Source: Microcystis panniformis FACHB-1757
Lineage (GTDB): Bacteria > Cyanobacteriota > Cyanobacteriia > Cyanobacteriales > Microcystaceae
Assembly (NCBI RefSeq): GCF_001264245.1
Contig: NZ_CP011339.1
Coordinates: 5,084,001-5,148,000 of the forward strand
DNA length: 64,000 nucleotides
Direction: 5' to 3'
A program made the translations under genes and the position numbers. Numbering within the stretch: position 1 is the stretch's first letter; the number at the start of each line of letters is the position of its first letter. The notes below the pieces were generated by a model. The model ran no database searches, was not told the DNA's origin, and was given only the letters and a program-made list of their open reading frames with translations. This document shows positions 17,318 to 26,489 of this stretch, piece after piece.

Positions 17318-17490
17318 GACATTAGCCGGTATTGGTAGAGAAGCAAATGAATGAGCAATTGTAGGAGATAACTATCTACTTGATGTCTCTGTTGGTTCCC
17401 CAATCTAATACATCTGTCTGTCTTTGTCGCAGTTGTTTGGCCGTTTCTTCTAACCAACCAAGATAGTCTTGTTTGTATAAGTCTTTAGTA
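17318..17490 (-). pseudogene. Degenerate DUF29 gene fragment
   Basis: Encodes RHQVDSYLLQLLIHLLLYQY and other segments of the adjacent DUF29 protein, with an internal deletion removing the EHLGEEIEALGNE part. The C-terminal half is gone. It is a broken tandem copy lying between repeats A and B. Confidence 0.75.
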
Positions 17491-17517
17491 GTGGTCAGGT
17501 ATTAGGTTTTTATTTTT

Positions 17518-17645
17518 TTGACGCTTATTTGACCTGAAAAAAGAGGGTCTGTAGGAAGGCAGGGATTCCCATTATATATATAAGTATCTGTCAAGTGCGG
17601 GGATTTGTCAAGGGTTTTTCTGAAAAAATCTGCTGGAATTTCAGG
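17518..17645 (+). repeat. Dispersed repeat B
   Basis: Same order as repeat A: GACGCTTATTTGACCTG, AGGGATTCCCATTATATATA, GTGCGGGGATTTGTCAAGGG. It overlaps the last bases of the DUF29 gene, which may therefore have an altered C-terminus. Confidence 0.8.
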
Positions 17646-18081
17646 GGAGAAAATCGGAATCGAGGATTTGTTCAGGACTATAGGGACAGCTTTCGGCAAA
17701 GATAGCGGCCGGTAATTGGCTTTTTTGTCGGACTCGCTTCACTGCTTTGGGGTAAATAACGGCGATTCTGGTTAAAAAATAGTTATAAAGGGTTTTCGAC
17801 TCCAATAAAAGTTCTAATTCCACCCGAAAGTTACCGATTTCGTCCTGCCATCCCCGCGCACATCTTTCTCGTTCCTCCGGCCAGTATTGATAGAGAAGCA
17901 GATGAATGAGTAATTGTAGGAGATAACTATCTACTTTATGTCTCTGTTCATTCCCCAATGCTTCGATTTCTTCTCCGAGATGTTCCCAATCTAATACATC
18001 TGTCTGTCTTTGTCGCAGTTGTTTGGCCGTTTCTTCTAACCAAGCAGGATAGTCTTGTTCGTATAAGTCTTTAGTTGTCAT
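17641..18081 (-). CDS. DUF29 family protein
   Basis: A 146-residue member of the DUF29 family, common in cyanobacteria: LYEQDYPAWLEETAKQLRQR, VLDWEHLGEEIEALG, KVDSYLLQLLIHLLLYQYWP and LLESKTLYNYFLTRI. Function is unknown; the all-helical family often multiplies in IS-rich genomes. It is flanked by repeats B and C, and a broken second copy lies downstream at 17318-17490. Confidence 0.88.
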   Translation of the reverse strand: MTTKDLYEQDYPAWLEETAKQLRQRQTDVLDWEHLGEEIEALGNEQRHKVDSYLLQLLIHLLLYQYWPEERERCARGWQDEIGNFRVELELLLESKTLYNYFLTRIAVIYPKAVKRVRQKSQLPAAIFAESCPYSPEQILDSDFLP

Positions 18082-18127
18082 AACCTATCCTCTTTAGCAC
18101 TGGTCAGGTATTAGGTTTTTATTTTTT

Positions 18128-18259
18128 TGACGCTTATCTAACCTAAAAAAAGAGGGTTCGCAGGCAGGCACGGATTCCCATTCTATATATAAGTATCTGT
18201 CAAGTGGGGGGATTTGTCAAGGGTTTTTTTGGGGAAATCTGCTGGAATTTGACTGGTAG
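18128..18259 (+). repeat. Dispersed repeat C
   Basis: Third long copy: TTGACGCTTATCTAACCTAA, GGCACGGATTCCCATTCT, GGGGATTTGTCAAGGG and CTGCTGGAATTTGACTGG. It lies just upstream of the AAA ATPase gene and may affect its leader. Confidence 0.8.
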
Positions 18260-18338
18260 GATAAGAGATTGTTTCACCTTTGCCTGTGAGCTACAATAAG
18301 CAGATGAGCAACAGGATAGGATTACAGGAGTTTTAACA

Positions 18339-19495
18339 ATGCGGTTACTACGGGTTCAAGTTCCTGACTTTCGAGTGTTAAAGAATATTGATCTTAGTTT
18401 CGAGAAAGACTTTTTTCCTCAAATATTCCCTATCGGTAGTCAAAATGGCGGTGGCAAAAGTACCCTTCTACAATTGATTTTTATCTTGCTTCATTGTTCT
18501 GGTGATCCAGAAAAGATAGAATATGTGGTAAATGTACTCCATCGATGTCAACTAGAAGATGAGTTAGAGCAGAAAACCCTGGCTATGTTTGAAATTCTAA
18601 CCGACAATCGGGAAGAAGTGAAACTAGATTTTTTTATTTGCAGATATGCTTATATAAAAGACTTGGTATCTGATCTTGACGGTCAATTAGTATATCATTT
18701 TGGGGATGTTTATATAATAAAAGGCTGTGTATCTGATATTGACGGTCAATTCGTATATCTTTGTCGAGCCAATAACCAGAAGAATGAAGAGATATTTTTG
18801 TTGTGTAAATTTAGTCAAACCACCCAAGAAGAATTTCAATTATTCATGAAAGAATTATCTTCAAAAATATTTTTAGCCGCACCTTCAGCGCAAGTTTTTA
18901 TCTTTTTACCCAAAGCTACTAACAAGAGTCTTTTTCAGATAAATCAAGGGAATCCAGACTCTAGTAACTATTATTTAGCCATGACAGATGTTAAAGAGAA
19001 ACTTAGCAACTTATTTACCTACGATTTTCTGCCAGTTGAGCTATTAATTAATTACTTTATCATGGCTCGTGATCAAGATTTTGCTCAAGCTATAGAAACG
19101 GGTAAATATGGAAATAACTATCAACTAATACGGCAAAACTTAAACTCAATTTTTCGGATAAAGAAATTAATTTAGATAAAGATATATCGGGGATTACCTT
19201 TAAATTCAAAGGGGACACAAACGGAGAAGAATTATATCCAGAGGATTTGAGTCATGGGGAACTGAAGCGATTAAGTATCTATCTGTGGCTAAAGTATCGT
19301 AGGATAAAAGATGCGATTGTCTTGATGGATGAAATTGAGATTGCTCTCCATCCCGACTGGCAATATAGAATTATTGAGGACTTGCAGGAATGGGAACCTA
19401 GCAATCAATATATCTTAGCCACTCATTCCTATGAACTCTGTCAAGCTTTAACTCCCGCTCATGTTAAAGAGATAGAACCAAAACCATTGAAATAA
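18339..19495 (+). CDS. AAA_21/OLD-like ATPase, one frameshift
   Basis: An ABC/SMC-type ATPase of about 385 residues in two frames. The first holds the N-terminal strand (LRVQVPDFRVLKNIDLSF) and Walker A GSQNGGGKST (33-42). The second holds the signature LSHGELKRLSIYLW, Walker B VLMDEIEIALHPDWQ and the His switch LATHS. They join if the T5 run at 19150-19154 had six T (SIFSDKEINLDKD). Such stand-alone ATPases are often half of two-gene defence or repair modules, but no partner remains. An ISKra4 element is inserted 14 bases after its stop. Function is unassigned. Confidence 0.78.
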
Positions 19496-19570
19496 AGATG
19501 GAGAAACTAGGGAGCATCTCACTTATGCAATGAGTATTAATACTTATAGCAGTCAAAAACTAGAAAATCT

Positions 19571-19703
19571 GGCTCTTCTGGTTTCTGTGTGGAAACGAGG
19601 TCTATACTGATACTTTCTTCCGCAAAATAGCCCTAAAAGTCTTGCCCGATAAGCATTTCACGATTCCATAAGCAAAAATTATCACACAAAGTCGAGAAGA
19701 GCC
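19571..19703 (-). mobile_element. 133-bp MITE with ISL3-like ends, copy 2
   Basis: Inverted copy of the element at 4580-4712. Ends are GGCTCTTCT and AGAAGAGCC, flanked by the 7-bp duplication AAAATCT (19564-19570 and 19704-19710). It is inserted between the ISKra4 left end and its transposase gene. Confidence 0.88.
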
Positions 19704-19792
19704 AAAATCTTCAACTTGATCACAAAGAGAAATGAGATTATAATAGTTATAACTTACAATTCAGAATAGCTCTCGATGGGAGGAATAATTCA

Positions 19793-21048
19793 ATGTTATC
19801 AGAAAATGAAAAAAGAATTAAAGAGGGGAGCATCTCACCTTTGCAATGAGCATAAATACTTAGTAGAAAAATAGGCTTTTCGAGGGTAATTCTTGTTTTA
19901 ATTCTCCATGTACGCGGTCTTTAAAAGCCTCTATTTCGTTCCAAGACACGATTAAGAGTGGCTTTTAGGCTAAGTATAATTACTCATCGCGTAAGTGAGA
20001 TGCTCCCATTAAAGAGTTATGTCAAGAGTTAGGGCAATGTCTCTATGAGCAATCCCAAATTAAGAAATTTAATAACTTGGGAGAGATAGAGGAGACAGTC
20101 AGAGATTTAATGATTCATTATGTTAACCCAGAAATCGGTATTTTTTTGTCAAAACAAGCACAGAAGAAACTGCCGGTCGGACGAGAAAAGTGAAAAGTAT
20201 TTTGGGGGAATTACCAATTACAGAAAAACAAGCGAAAAAATTAGAAATAAAGTCTCGGACTCAGATGAGTCCAATGTTAGAGAAGAACTGTTTGCTATTA
20301 AGTGGCGATGAATCCTACGAAAAATCGGCGCAGAAAATCAAATCATTGACAGGGATTGCTGTTTCTCACAGTACCCAACAACGCCTCGTACATCGATATG
20401 CTTTTGAAGAATTACCGTCTAACCCAGAAGTGGAAGTGGAAGAAATGAGCCTAGATGGCGGTAAGGTACGACTAAGAACTGCCAAGGGAAAAGCCTTAAT
20501 TTGGCGTGATTATAAAGCAGTGAGTTTTCATCAACTGGGGGTAGCGGCTTTTTTTCAAGATAACTCAGCTTTATTAGATTTGGTTAATTCTCAAGTTTTG
20601 GCCAAGCCTTTAATTTGTTTAGGAGATGGACATGATGGTATCTGGAATTTATTTCGTGAGCTCGGAGAGAAACAGGAAAGAATTGAAATATTGGATTGGT
20701 ATCATTTAATCGAAAACCTCTATAAAGTTGGCGGGTCATTCCAGCGAATTGAGGAGGTAAAATGTTTTCTTGAGGAAGGGGGACGTGGACGCCGCTATCT
20801 CTTGTTGTGAAGGATGGTCAGAGCCGCAAGTTGAGAATTTTATTACTTATTTAAACAAGCATAAACATCGAATTGTCAATTATGGTTATTTGCAGGCAGA
20901 GGGGATTTCCATTGGCTCTGGCTCCGTCGAATCAAAAATTAAACAAATTGCTCATCGTCTTAAAATTACTGGTGCAAGTTGGCAATCTTGTAATGTACCG
21001 CAAGTCCTTCGTCATCGCTGTGCTTATCTAAATGGTTGCCTTTTTTAA
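19793..21048 (+). pseudogene. ISKra4-family transposase, multiply disrupted
   Basis: The ATG at 19793 follows GGGAGGA. MLSENEKRIKE is interrupted by the 182-bp MITE and resumes LCQELGQCLYEQ in frame after one target copy is removed. A frameshift near 20165 moves to ETAGRTRKVKSILGELP and then SLDGGKVRLRTAKGKALIWR, LGDGHDGIWNLF and LDWYHLIENLYKV. A second shift near 20760-20785 leads to the C-terminus (GSGSVESKIKQI). The DDE-type core is recognisable but the enzyme is dead. Confidence 0.82.
19826..20007 (+). mobile_element. 182-bp MITE with ISKra4 ends, inside its parent
   Basis: Inverted ends GGGAGCATCTCAC and GTGAGATGCTCCC equal those of the surrounding ISKra4. A 9-bp duplication ATTAAAGAG flanks it (19817-19825, 20008-20016). 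It has no coding capacity. Confidence 0.88.
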
Positions 21049-21360
21049 CTTTTTTATTGATCTCATTAAGCATTTCTACTTATTGCAAAGGTGAGATGCT
21101 CCCAGAAACTAACCCATGAGTCTTAAGGAAACGGAACTTTTAGAACATTGTCAATTTGGTAATGATTCGGTAGTAGTGGCGTAGCCCTCTTGCTTACCTG
21201 GTATGAATTGTGTAAAATATTTATTAATAAAAATAATTGGAACCCGATCAGTCTTTAAACCTCTAGCTTGATTATGACTTTTCTGATAAATATCTTTTTC
21301 TGGCTCCTGTCTGGTTTACTGAAATATCAGTCTAGCACCGAACAAAGTACCCCCCCCTAG

Positions 21361-22048
21361 TTCACCTCTATTCCCCTGTCAAGCGTTGTGGTTCTCACCA
21401 TAGGAACAAGAATGGTTCTATTCCTAAGGGAAAACCCAAACGTCAATGTAAAGATTGCGGTCAACCGTTTGTGATCAATCCCACTAATAAAACCGTCTCT
21501 GACGAAACCAAACAATTAATTGATAAACTCTTGCTCGAACGAATTTCCTGACGAGGAATTGCTAGAGTAACAGGGGTAAGTTGGTTATGGTAACAAAATT
21601 ATGTCAACAATAAACTGGCGGCTGTTCCCCGTCAAATAAAGGTTTCGGACAAACCAAAAGGTAAATTGGTTATAGAATGTGATGAAATGTGGTCTTTGGT
21701 TTTTTCTAAGACGATAAAAGTCTATATTTGGCTGGCAATTGATAGAAATACAAGAGAAATTATTGGTGGCTATGCGCGGAGATAGGAGTCGTCAATCAGC
21801 CAAAAAACTTTGGGGCCAGTTTACCAGGCGTTTACCGACAATGTGCAGTTGCTTACACAGACTTTTGGGAGTCCTATAAGACAGTAATTCCTAGTAAACG
21901 TCATCGGGCAGTAGGTAAAGAAACTGGTCAAACTAATCCTATTGAAAGATTAAATAATACCTTTCGACAAAGGATTTCTCGGCTGGTGAGAGAGAGTCTA
22001 TCTTTCTCTAAAAAAATGGAGAATCACGTTGGGGAACCCTTTGGTATT
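21361..22048 (+). pseudogene. IS1-family transposase remnant, split by IS5
   Basis: Recognisable IS1 segments: CGSHHRNKNGSIPKGKPKRQ with the zinc-finger Cys pair, LVIECDEMWSLVFSK (catalytic Asp), YIWLAIDRNTREIIG and TNPIERLNNTFRQRISRLVR. Several stops (for example TGA after LLLERIS and TAA after SWLW) and deletions break the frame. The IS5 element at 22049 interrupts it, and the tail (FIHDYNAQ) resumes at about 22996-23025. Confidence 0.78.
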
Positions 22049-22993
22049 AGATCTCTTGCATAAGTCTAGACAAAATAGGATAAAATAGTCCAAGAGTTAA
22101 GATTGAAAGATGACTTACGAACAAGTAAAAACTTTAAAGCCAACAGAGTTCAAACGCTTGTGTGGCGTGTATCCAGATACATTTAAGGATATGGTAACAG
22201 TCCTAAAGGCAGAAAAAGTTTGGCAAAAAAAGACAGGTAGACCTAGCAAATTGAGTACGGAAGACCAACTACTAATAACATTAGAATATTGGCGAGAATA
22301 TCGCACCTATTTTCATCTGGGAAATAGTTGGGGTGTTAACGAATCAACGGCGTAGAGAATTGTTAGGAAAGTAGAGAATATTCTCATCAAATCAGGTCTG
22401 TTTAATCTACCCAGAAAAAAAGCCCTATTAGAAAGTAATAGTGAAATAGAAGTAATAGTGGTGGATGTGTCAGAACAGGAGATAGAAAGACCCAAAAAAA
22501 ACAGAAATCATGCTATAGTGGGAAGCAGGGATACCACACATTAAAGTCGCAAGTCGTTGCCGATCTCGCGCAGCGAGCGCGTTGCGACCAAAAAAGTGAG
22601 CAGATAATCTGCGTCCGTTGTGAGAAAGGAAGAGTCCATGATTTTCGGTTGTGGAAAGAGAGTAAAATAGGGTTAAATAAGGAAATAGAAATATTAGGGG
22701 ACAAAGGCTATCAAGGGATTCAGAAAATCCATCAAAACAGTCAGATTCCTCATAAAAAAAAGAAAAAAGAAAAACTAAGTAAAGAGCAAAAAAAAGCCAA
22801 CCGTCAGTTATCACAACGGCGCATAGTTATAGAACATATTCATCGTCGTCTCAAAATATTTCGGATACTTTCATCAAGATACAGAAATCGCCGTCGGCGA
22901 TTTGGTCTGAGATTGAATTTGATTGCTGGTATCTACAATTACGAACTTCGTTACCGACAAAAATATATATCTTGATTACTTTTGCAAGAGATC
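22049..22993 (+). mobile_element. IS5-family element, copy 2 (degenerate)
   Basis: 945 bp with ends AGATCTCTTGCA and TGCAAAAG/GCAAGAGATC, flanked by TATT (22045-22048 and 22994-22997), the same target as the copy at 9346. It is inserted in the IS1 remnant. Confidence 0.85.
22110..22975 (+). pseudogene. IS5-family transposase, stop and frameshift
   Basis: Starts MTYEQVKTLKPTEFKRLCGV and is related to the transposase at 9487. A TAG at 22353-22355 follows NESTA. The same frame goes on through RIVRKVENILI and VVDVSEQEIERPKK. Near 22510-22530 the frame shifts to YHTLKSQVVADL. A 24-bp palindrome-rich insertion (22565-22588) adds eight codons. The remaining ORF has EILGDKGYQGIQ and RRIVIEHIHRRLK. 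Inactive. Confidence 0.85.
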
Positions 22994-23025
22994 TATTTTA
23001 TCCATGACTACAACGCACAGCAAAG

Positions 23026-23336
23026 CAAAGGATTAAGCCGCCATCACTACTACCGAATCACCACCCAACATCGATTCCAATTTGTTATCATCTCAAAAAA
23101 AGTAAATAACTTTAGTTCGCGTTAAAGAGATTTTGCCATGACTTACACGAAAGAATAGGGCCGACTGGCTAAGGTAAAATTTCCAACAAGAACTGCTGGG
23201 GCTGCATCTTAACTTGGTAAAAATATCGACAATCAAGAATTATCAGTGACTCTTAAATTATTCCCAATATATGAACAACCCCGGGTGAGCATCGTAGATT
23301 GACAAAAATGAGATGCACCCAATGCTCGAACTTGTC
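23026..23336. other. Non-coding debris with a shared repeat
   Basis: No gene is seen. Bases 23225-23325 match 36838-36930 plus 38500-38524: GACAATCA.GAATTATCAGTG and GACTCTTAAATTA, then AGATT.ACAAAAATGAGATG. This unit ends in the near-palindrome GGGTGAGCATC/GAGATGCACCC and is probably a small mobile repeat. Confidence 0.5.
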
Positions 23337-23338
23337 TA

Positions 23339-24476
23339 TACTTTAGACGTTCATAATCTGAGATTTATTAAACTTCTGAAATCGTAGAGTCAGCAAGGAA
23401 TCCAGTTCTTTTTTATGTTTCAGATGGGCATCATTCAGACATTCATAAATAGCTGAAGAAAAGTCAGAAAAGTTCTCATAATATTTACCATATAAACATT
23501 TCTTTTTGACCAATTTCCACAGCCTTTCAATTAAATTTAGATTAGGTGAATAAGACGGCAGATAGAGCAGCTCTATTGACAAAGAAAGAGCCAATTCTTC
23601 AACAATTTTACATTTTTGATAGCGGGCATTATCTAAGACTAGAGTGATGGGAATCATTAGTCCTAAAGCAGCTATTTTTGACCGGAGTTCACAGACTTGA
23701 GTTGCCGTAATATAAGTTTCATATGTTACCAGAATAACTTCATGAGTTATTGCATTTAATGCTCCTAAAACATTGAAGCGTTTACGCCCGCTCGGTGACT
23801 TAACAAAAAGTCTCTCAAAACACCAAACAAAACCGAGAAATGCTCCCATGACGAAGTGAGCGGCATCAACAAAAAAAACAGCCCTTTTTCCTTCTTTTGC
23901 CTCATTTAGTCTGGGTTCTAGCTTTTTTTCTTTGTAGTCCTCTTGTTCATCTGGGTCAGCTTTAGAAGGAAGAGAACCTACTTTTAAACATTTCATTTCC
24001 ATTGATTTTAAAAATTTTCTCACTTGGGTAGGACTTCGTTTTATTCCCGTCAATTCTTCTATCCTATATACAGCTTCATTTATTGTGGCTGGTGGATTTT
24101 TCTCGAAGTATTTTTTGAGGGTTTCTCTTTGAGACTCTAATTCACTTTTAGGGCGATAGAAGTTGATTTCTTTTAATTTTTCTATTCCGCCTTCTTGCTC
24201 ATCTCGAAGATAGGTTAATAAGGTATTTGGCGAGATTCCTGCTAACTGACAAATTTTTTGGTGCGGTATCTTTTGGCTTTTTAACCAGAGAACTTCCATC
24301 TTCAGTTGAACCCGGGGATGGGGATGATGAAATCTTTCATAATACAGTGAGTTCTTTTCTTCTTCCGTGAATTCTAGGTTAATCATGTTTTTAATGAGTG
24401 CTTTGCTTCTAATTATGACTCTTAAACTATATTATTGTCCTTGAGTAAAAAATGCAAGTTGTAGCCGTGCAAAGTA
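23339..24476 (-). mobile_element. IS630-family element, copy 2 (complete)
   Basis: 1138 bp with inverted ends TACTTTAGACG and TACTTTGCACG. TA target duplications lie at 23337-23338 and 24477-24478. It has the same length as copy 3. Confidence 0.93.
23343..24386 (-). CDS. IS630-family transposase
   Basis: An intact 347-residue transposase. An N-terminal helix-turn-helix region (KIPHQKICQLAGISPNTLL) is followed by a second DNA-binding part (INEAVYRIEELTGIKRSPTQ) and the DDE domain: FVDAAHFVMG, LVLDNARYQK and SPNLNLIERLWK. It differs from copy 3 at only a few residues. There is no frameshift of the kind used by some IS630 members. Probably functional. Confidence 0.95.
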   Translation of the reverse strand: MINLEFTEEEKNSLYYERFHHPHPRVQLKMEVLWLKSQKIPHQKICQLAGISPNTLLTYLRDEQEGGIEKLKEINFYRPKSELESQRETLKKYFEKNPPATINEAVYRIEELTGIKRSPTQVRKFLKSMEMKCLKVGSLPSKADPDEQEDYKEKKLEPRLNEAKEGKRAVFFVDAAHFVMGAFLGFVWCFERLFVKSPSGRKRFNVLGALNAITHEVILVTYETYITATQVCELRSKIAALGLMIPITLVLDNARYQKCKIVEELALSLSIELLYLPSYSPNLNLIERLWKLVKKKCLYGKYYENFSDFSSAIYECLNDAHLKHKKELDSLLTLRFQKFNKSQIMNV

Positions 24477-24562
24477 TAACTGGATGTCGGATGGGAAAAT
24501 AAGCACAAATCTAATTATACTCATTACAATAGAAATATCAACGACCACGATTAAAAACTCTT

Positions 24563-25813
24563 ATGCGGGTAACTCTAAAATCGGCCTTGAGTGATAGTCA
24601 TATCGACGCTAATCAAACCAGCAGTCAACGTCAACTGATGCTATCGATCGCCGCCACCAGTGAACAGATTAACACAAATTTACCGATTAATCTTTGTTTA
24701 GTTCTCGATCATAGCGGTTCTATGCAGGGAAAACCCCTAGAAACGGTCAAAAAAGCGGCCTTCAGTTTAATAGAATCCCTCGGGGTTAATGATCGTCTCT
24801 CGGTGATAGCTTTTGATCATCGCGCCAAAGTTATTCTTCCCTCCCAATTGCGACAGGATGATCTGACCTTAATTCGCTCAAAAATTCAACGATTACAAGC
24901 GGGAGGAGGTACGGCGATCGATGAAGGGATAAAATTAGGTATTCAAGAAAGTTCCACCGGCAGCAAAGGTTATGTGTCTCATATTTTTCTGCTTACCGAT
25001 GGTGAAAATGAACACGGAAATAATCAACGCTGTTTAAAATTAGCCGCAGTAGCAGCTGAGTACGGTATCACCTTAAATACCTTCGGTTTTGGCGATCATT
25101 GGAATCAAGATATCCTAGAAAAAATTGCCGATATCGCCGGCGGAAGTTTATCCTATATCGAAAGACCTGAACAGGCTTTAATTGAATTTACTCGTCTATT
25201 TAACCGGCTGCAATCTGTCCGGTTAACTAACGCTTTCCTGCAATTAGAATTAGATGCTCGGACTCATTTAGCGGAGTTAAAACCCATTGCCCAAGTTGCC
25301 CCAGAAACTATAGAAATGAGCCTACAAAAAGAGGGCAATTTTTACATCACCCGTTTGGGTGATTTAATGATAGATGAAGAAAAAATTATCCTCCTCAATC
25401 TCTATATCGACCAAATTCCCCCCGGTACTTATACCATAGCTAAGGTGAAGATTCGCTACGATGATCCCGCTTCTGGTCAAAAAGGGCTAGAAACTGCGAC
25501 TGTTAGCCTTGATATCGCCTCCCAAGCTATCTATCAATCCCAATTAAACGAGCAAGTTCAGAAATCGACTCTGACTTTAGCCAAATATCGTCAAACCCAA
25601 ATCGCTGAAGAAAAATTAAAACAGGGCGATCGAGCAGCCGCCGCCACCATGCTACAAACCGCCGCCAAAACCGCCTTACAATTGGGAGAAAAAAACGCCG
25701 CCACTGTCCTCCAAACTAATGCCACCCGTTTACAGGTGGGAGAAGAATTGAGCGAGGGAGATTTAAAGAAAACCCGCATTATTGCTAAAACAAGACTACA
25801 AACCGATGAATAA
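24563..25813 (+). CDS. VWA-domain protein
   Basis: 416 residues with an N-terminal von Willebrand factor A domain at about 40-200. The MIDAS motif is DHSGSM, followed by the Thr/Asp partners in GGGTAIDEG and LLTDGENEHG. A beta-sandwich-like middle and a helical C-terminus rich in Ala/Lys/Glu follow (about 320-400), probably a coiled coil. There is no signal peptide or membrane helix, so it is a cytosolic metal-dependent scaffold of unknown role. The upstream IS630 copy ends 86 bases before its start. Confidence 0.9.
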   Translation: MRVTLKSALSDSHIDANQTSSQRQLMLSIAATSEQINTNLPINLCLVLDHSGSMQGKPLETVKKAAFSLIESLGVNDRLSVIAFDHRAKVILPSQLRQDDLTLIRSKIQRLQAGGGTAIDEGIKLGIQESSTGSKGYVSHIFLLTDGENEHGNNQRCLKLAAVAAEYGITLNTFGFGDHWNQDILEKIADIAGGSLSYIERPEQALIEFTRLFNRLQSVRLTNAFLQLELDARTHLAELKPIAQVAPETIEMSLQKEGNFYITRLGDLMIDEEKIILLNLYIDQIPPGTYTIAKVKIRYDDPASGQKGLETATVSLDIASQAIYQSQLNEQVQKSTLTLAKYRQTQIAEEKLKQGDRAAAATMLQTAAKTALQLGEKNAATVLQTNATRLQVGEELSEGDLKKTRIIAKTRLQTDE

Positions 25814-25818
25814 ACCAA

Positions 25819-25971
25819 TCATTGGCATAAAATCCCGATTCCTAGCCAAGCAATAATCACCCCGAAAATCGCCCGCAAGTTAATCCGATCCCCCATCATG
25901 GCAGCGATCGGTAAGACAAATATTCGAGAGTTTTTAGTCGAGGCTTTGGCTACCAGTTCCCTTGCCGTCAA
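25819..25971 (-). CDS. Possible small membrane protein or transporter remnant
   Basis: A 50-codon frame from a TTG at 25971, four bases after the ruvX stop, reads ELVAKASTKNSRIFVLPIAA and NLRAIFGVIIAWLGIGIL. The last part is a clear hydrophobic helix and resembles the C-terminal helix of DMT/EamA-type permeases (a GDR..LRAI loop before the helix). It could be the 3' stump of a lost transporter or a real small gene cotranscribed with ruvX. Low confidence. Confidence 0.3.
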   Translation of the reverse strand: MTARELVAKASTKNSRIFVLPIAAMMGDRINLRAIFGVIIAWLGIGILCQ

Positions 25972-25975
25972 CTCC

Positions 25976-26416
25976 TCAAACAACAGTATTAACTCGCCTT
26001 CGGCGATCGAGCCATTGTTGTAAAATAATCGCCGCCGCTTCCCGATCGATCGCTCCCTTATCCCAAGAGGAAAACTGTTTTTTGGCTTTTAAGAATTCTT
26101 CCGCCTCTAGGGACGTGCAACGCTCATCAATGTATTCGAGGGGCAAATCCAAGGCGATCTCTAGTTTCTGGGCGTATTTTTGTACCTGTTTGGCCTGAAA
26201 TCCTAACTCTCCCGCCATGGTATAGGGCAGTCCCGCTACCAAAATCTTAATATTTCTTTCCTTGACAATTGCCTCAAACTGTGGTATGTCAGCAACAAAG
26301 GAAGAACGGATAATCGTGGTTAAACCGGTGGCGATTAAACCTGTGCCGTCACATCCTGCCACTCCTACCCGTTTTTTGCCGATATCTAAGCCCAAGGCGG
26401 CGACTCTTTCCATCAC
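25976..26416 (-). CDS. ruvX: Putative pre-16S rRNA nuclease (YqgF/RuvX)
   Basis: 146 residues with the RNase H-like fold of YqgF: ALGLDIGKKRVGVAGCD (first Asp), ILVAGLPYTMAGELG, and EYIDERCTSLEAEEFL (Glu and Arg), then DREAAAIILQQWLD (last Asp). It is required for 16S rRNA 5' maturation in E. coli. Length matches the family. It lies downstream of the GNAT gene on the same strand, 73 bases apart. Confidence 0.92.
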   Translation of the reverse strand: MMERVAALGLDIGKKRVGVAGCDGTGLIATGLTTIIRSSFVADIPQFEAIVKERNIKILVAGLPYTMAGELGFQAKQVQKYAQKLEIALDLPLEYIDERCTSLEAEEFLKAKKQFSSWDKGAIDREAAAIILQQWLDRRRRVNTVV

Positions 26417-26489
26417 ACTGGATGCCCCTGATCGGGGGGTTCCGAGGGCGGTTTAACTGGGGGAAGTTCTCCCGGACTGTCGAGGGAGT

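Larger units (their letters stand above)
19510..21103 (+). mobile_element. ISKra4-family element with two nested MITEs
   Basis: Ends GGGAGCATCTCAC and GTGAGATGCTCCC are flanked by an 8-bp duplication AGAAACTA (19502-19509 and 21104-21111). It contains a broken transposase. An ISL3-type MITE is inserted in its left non-coding end and a MITE with its own terminal repeats in its coding region. Confidence 0.85.

Noticed and set aside
17215..17457. 80-codon ORF as a gene
   Set aside because: Its recognisable part is a degenerate DUF29 fragment in a frame disrupted by deletion.
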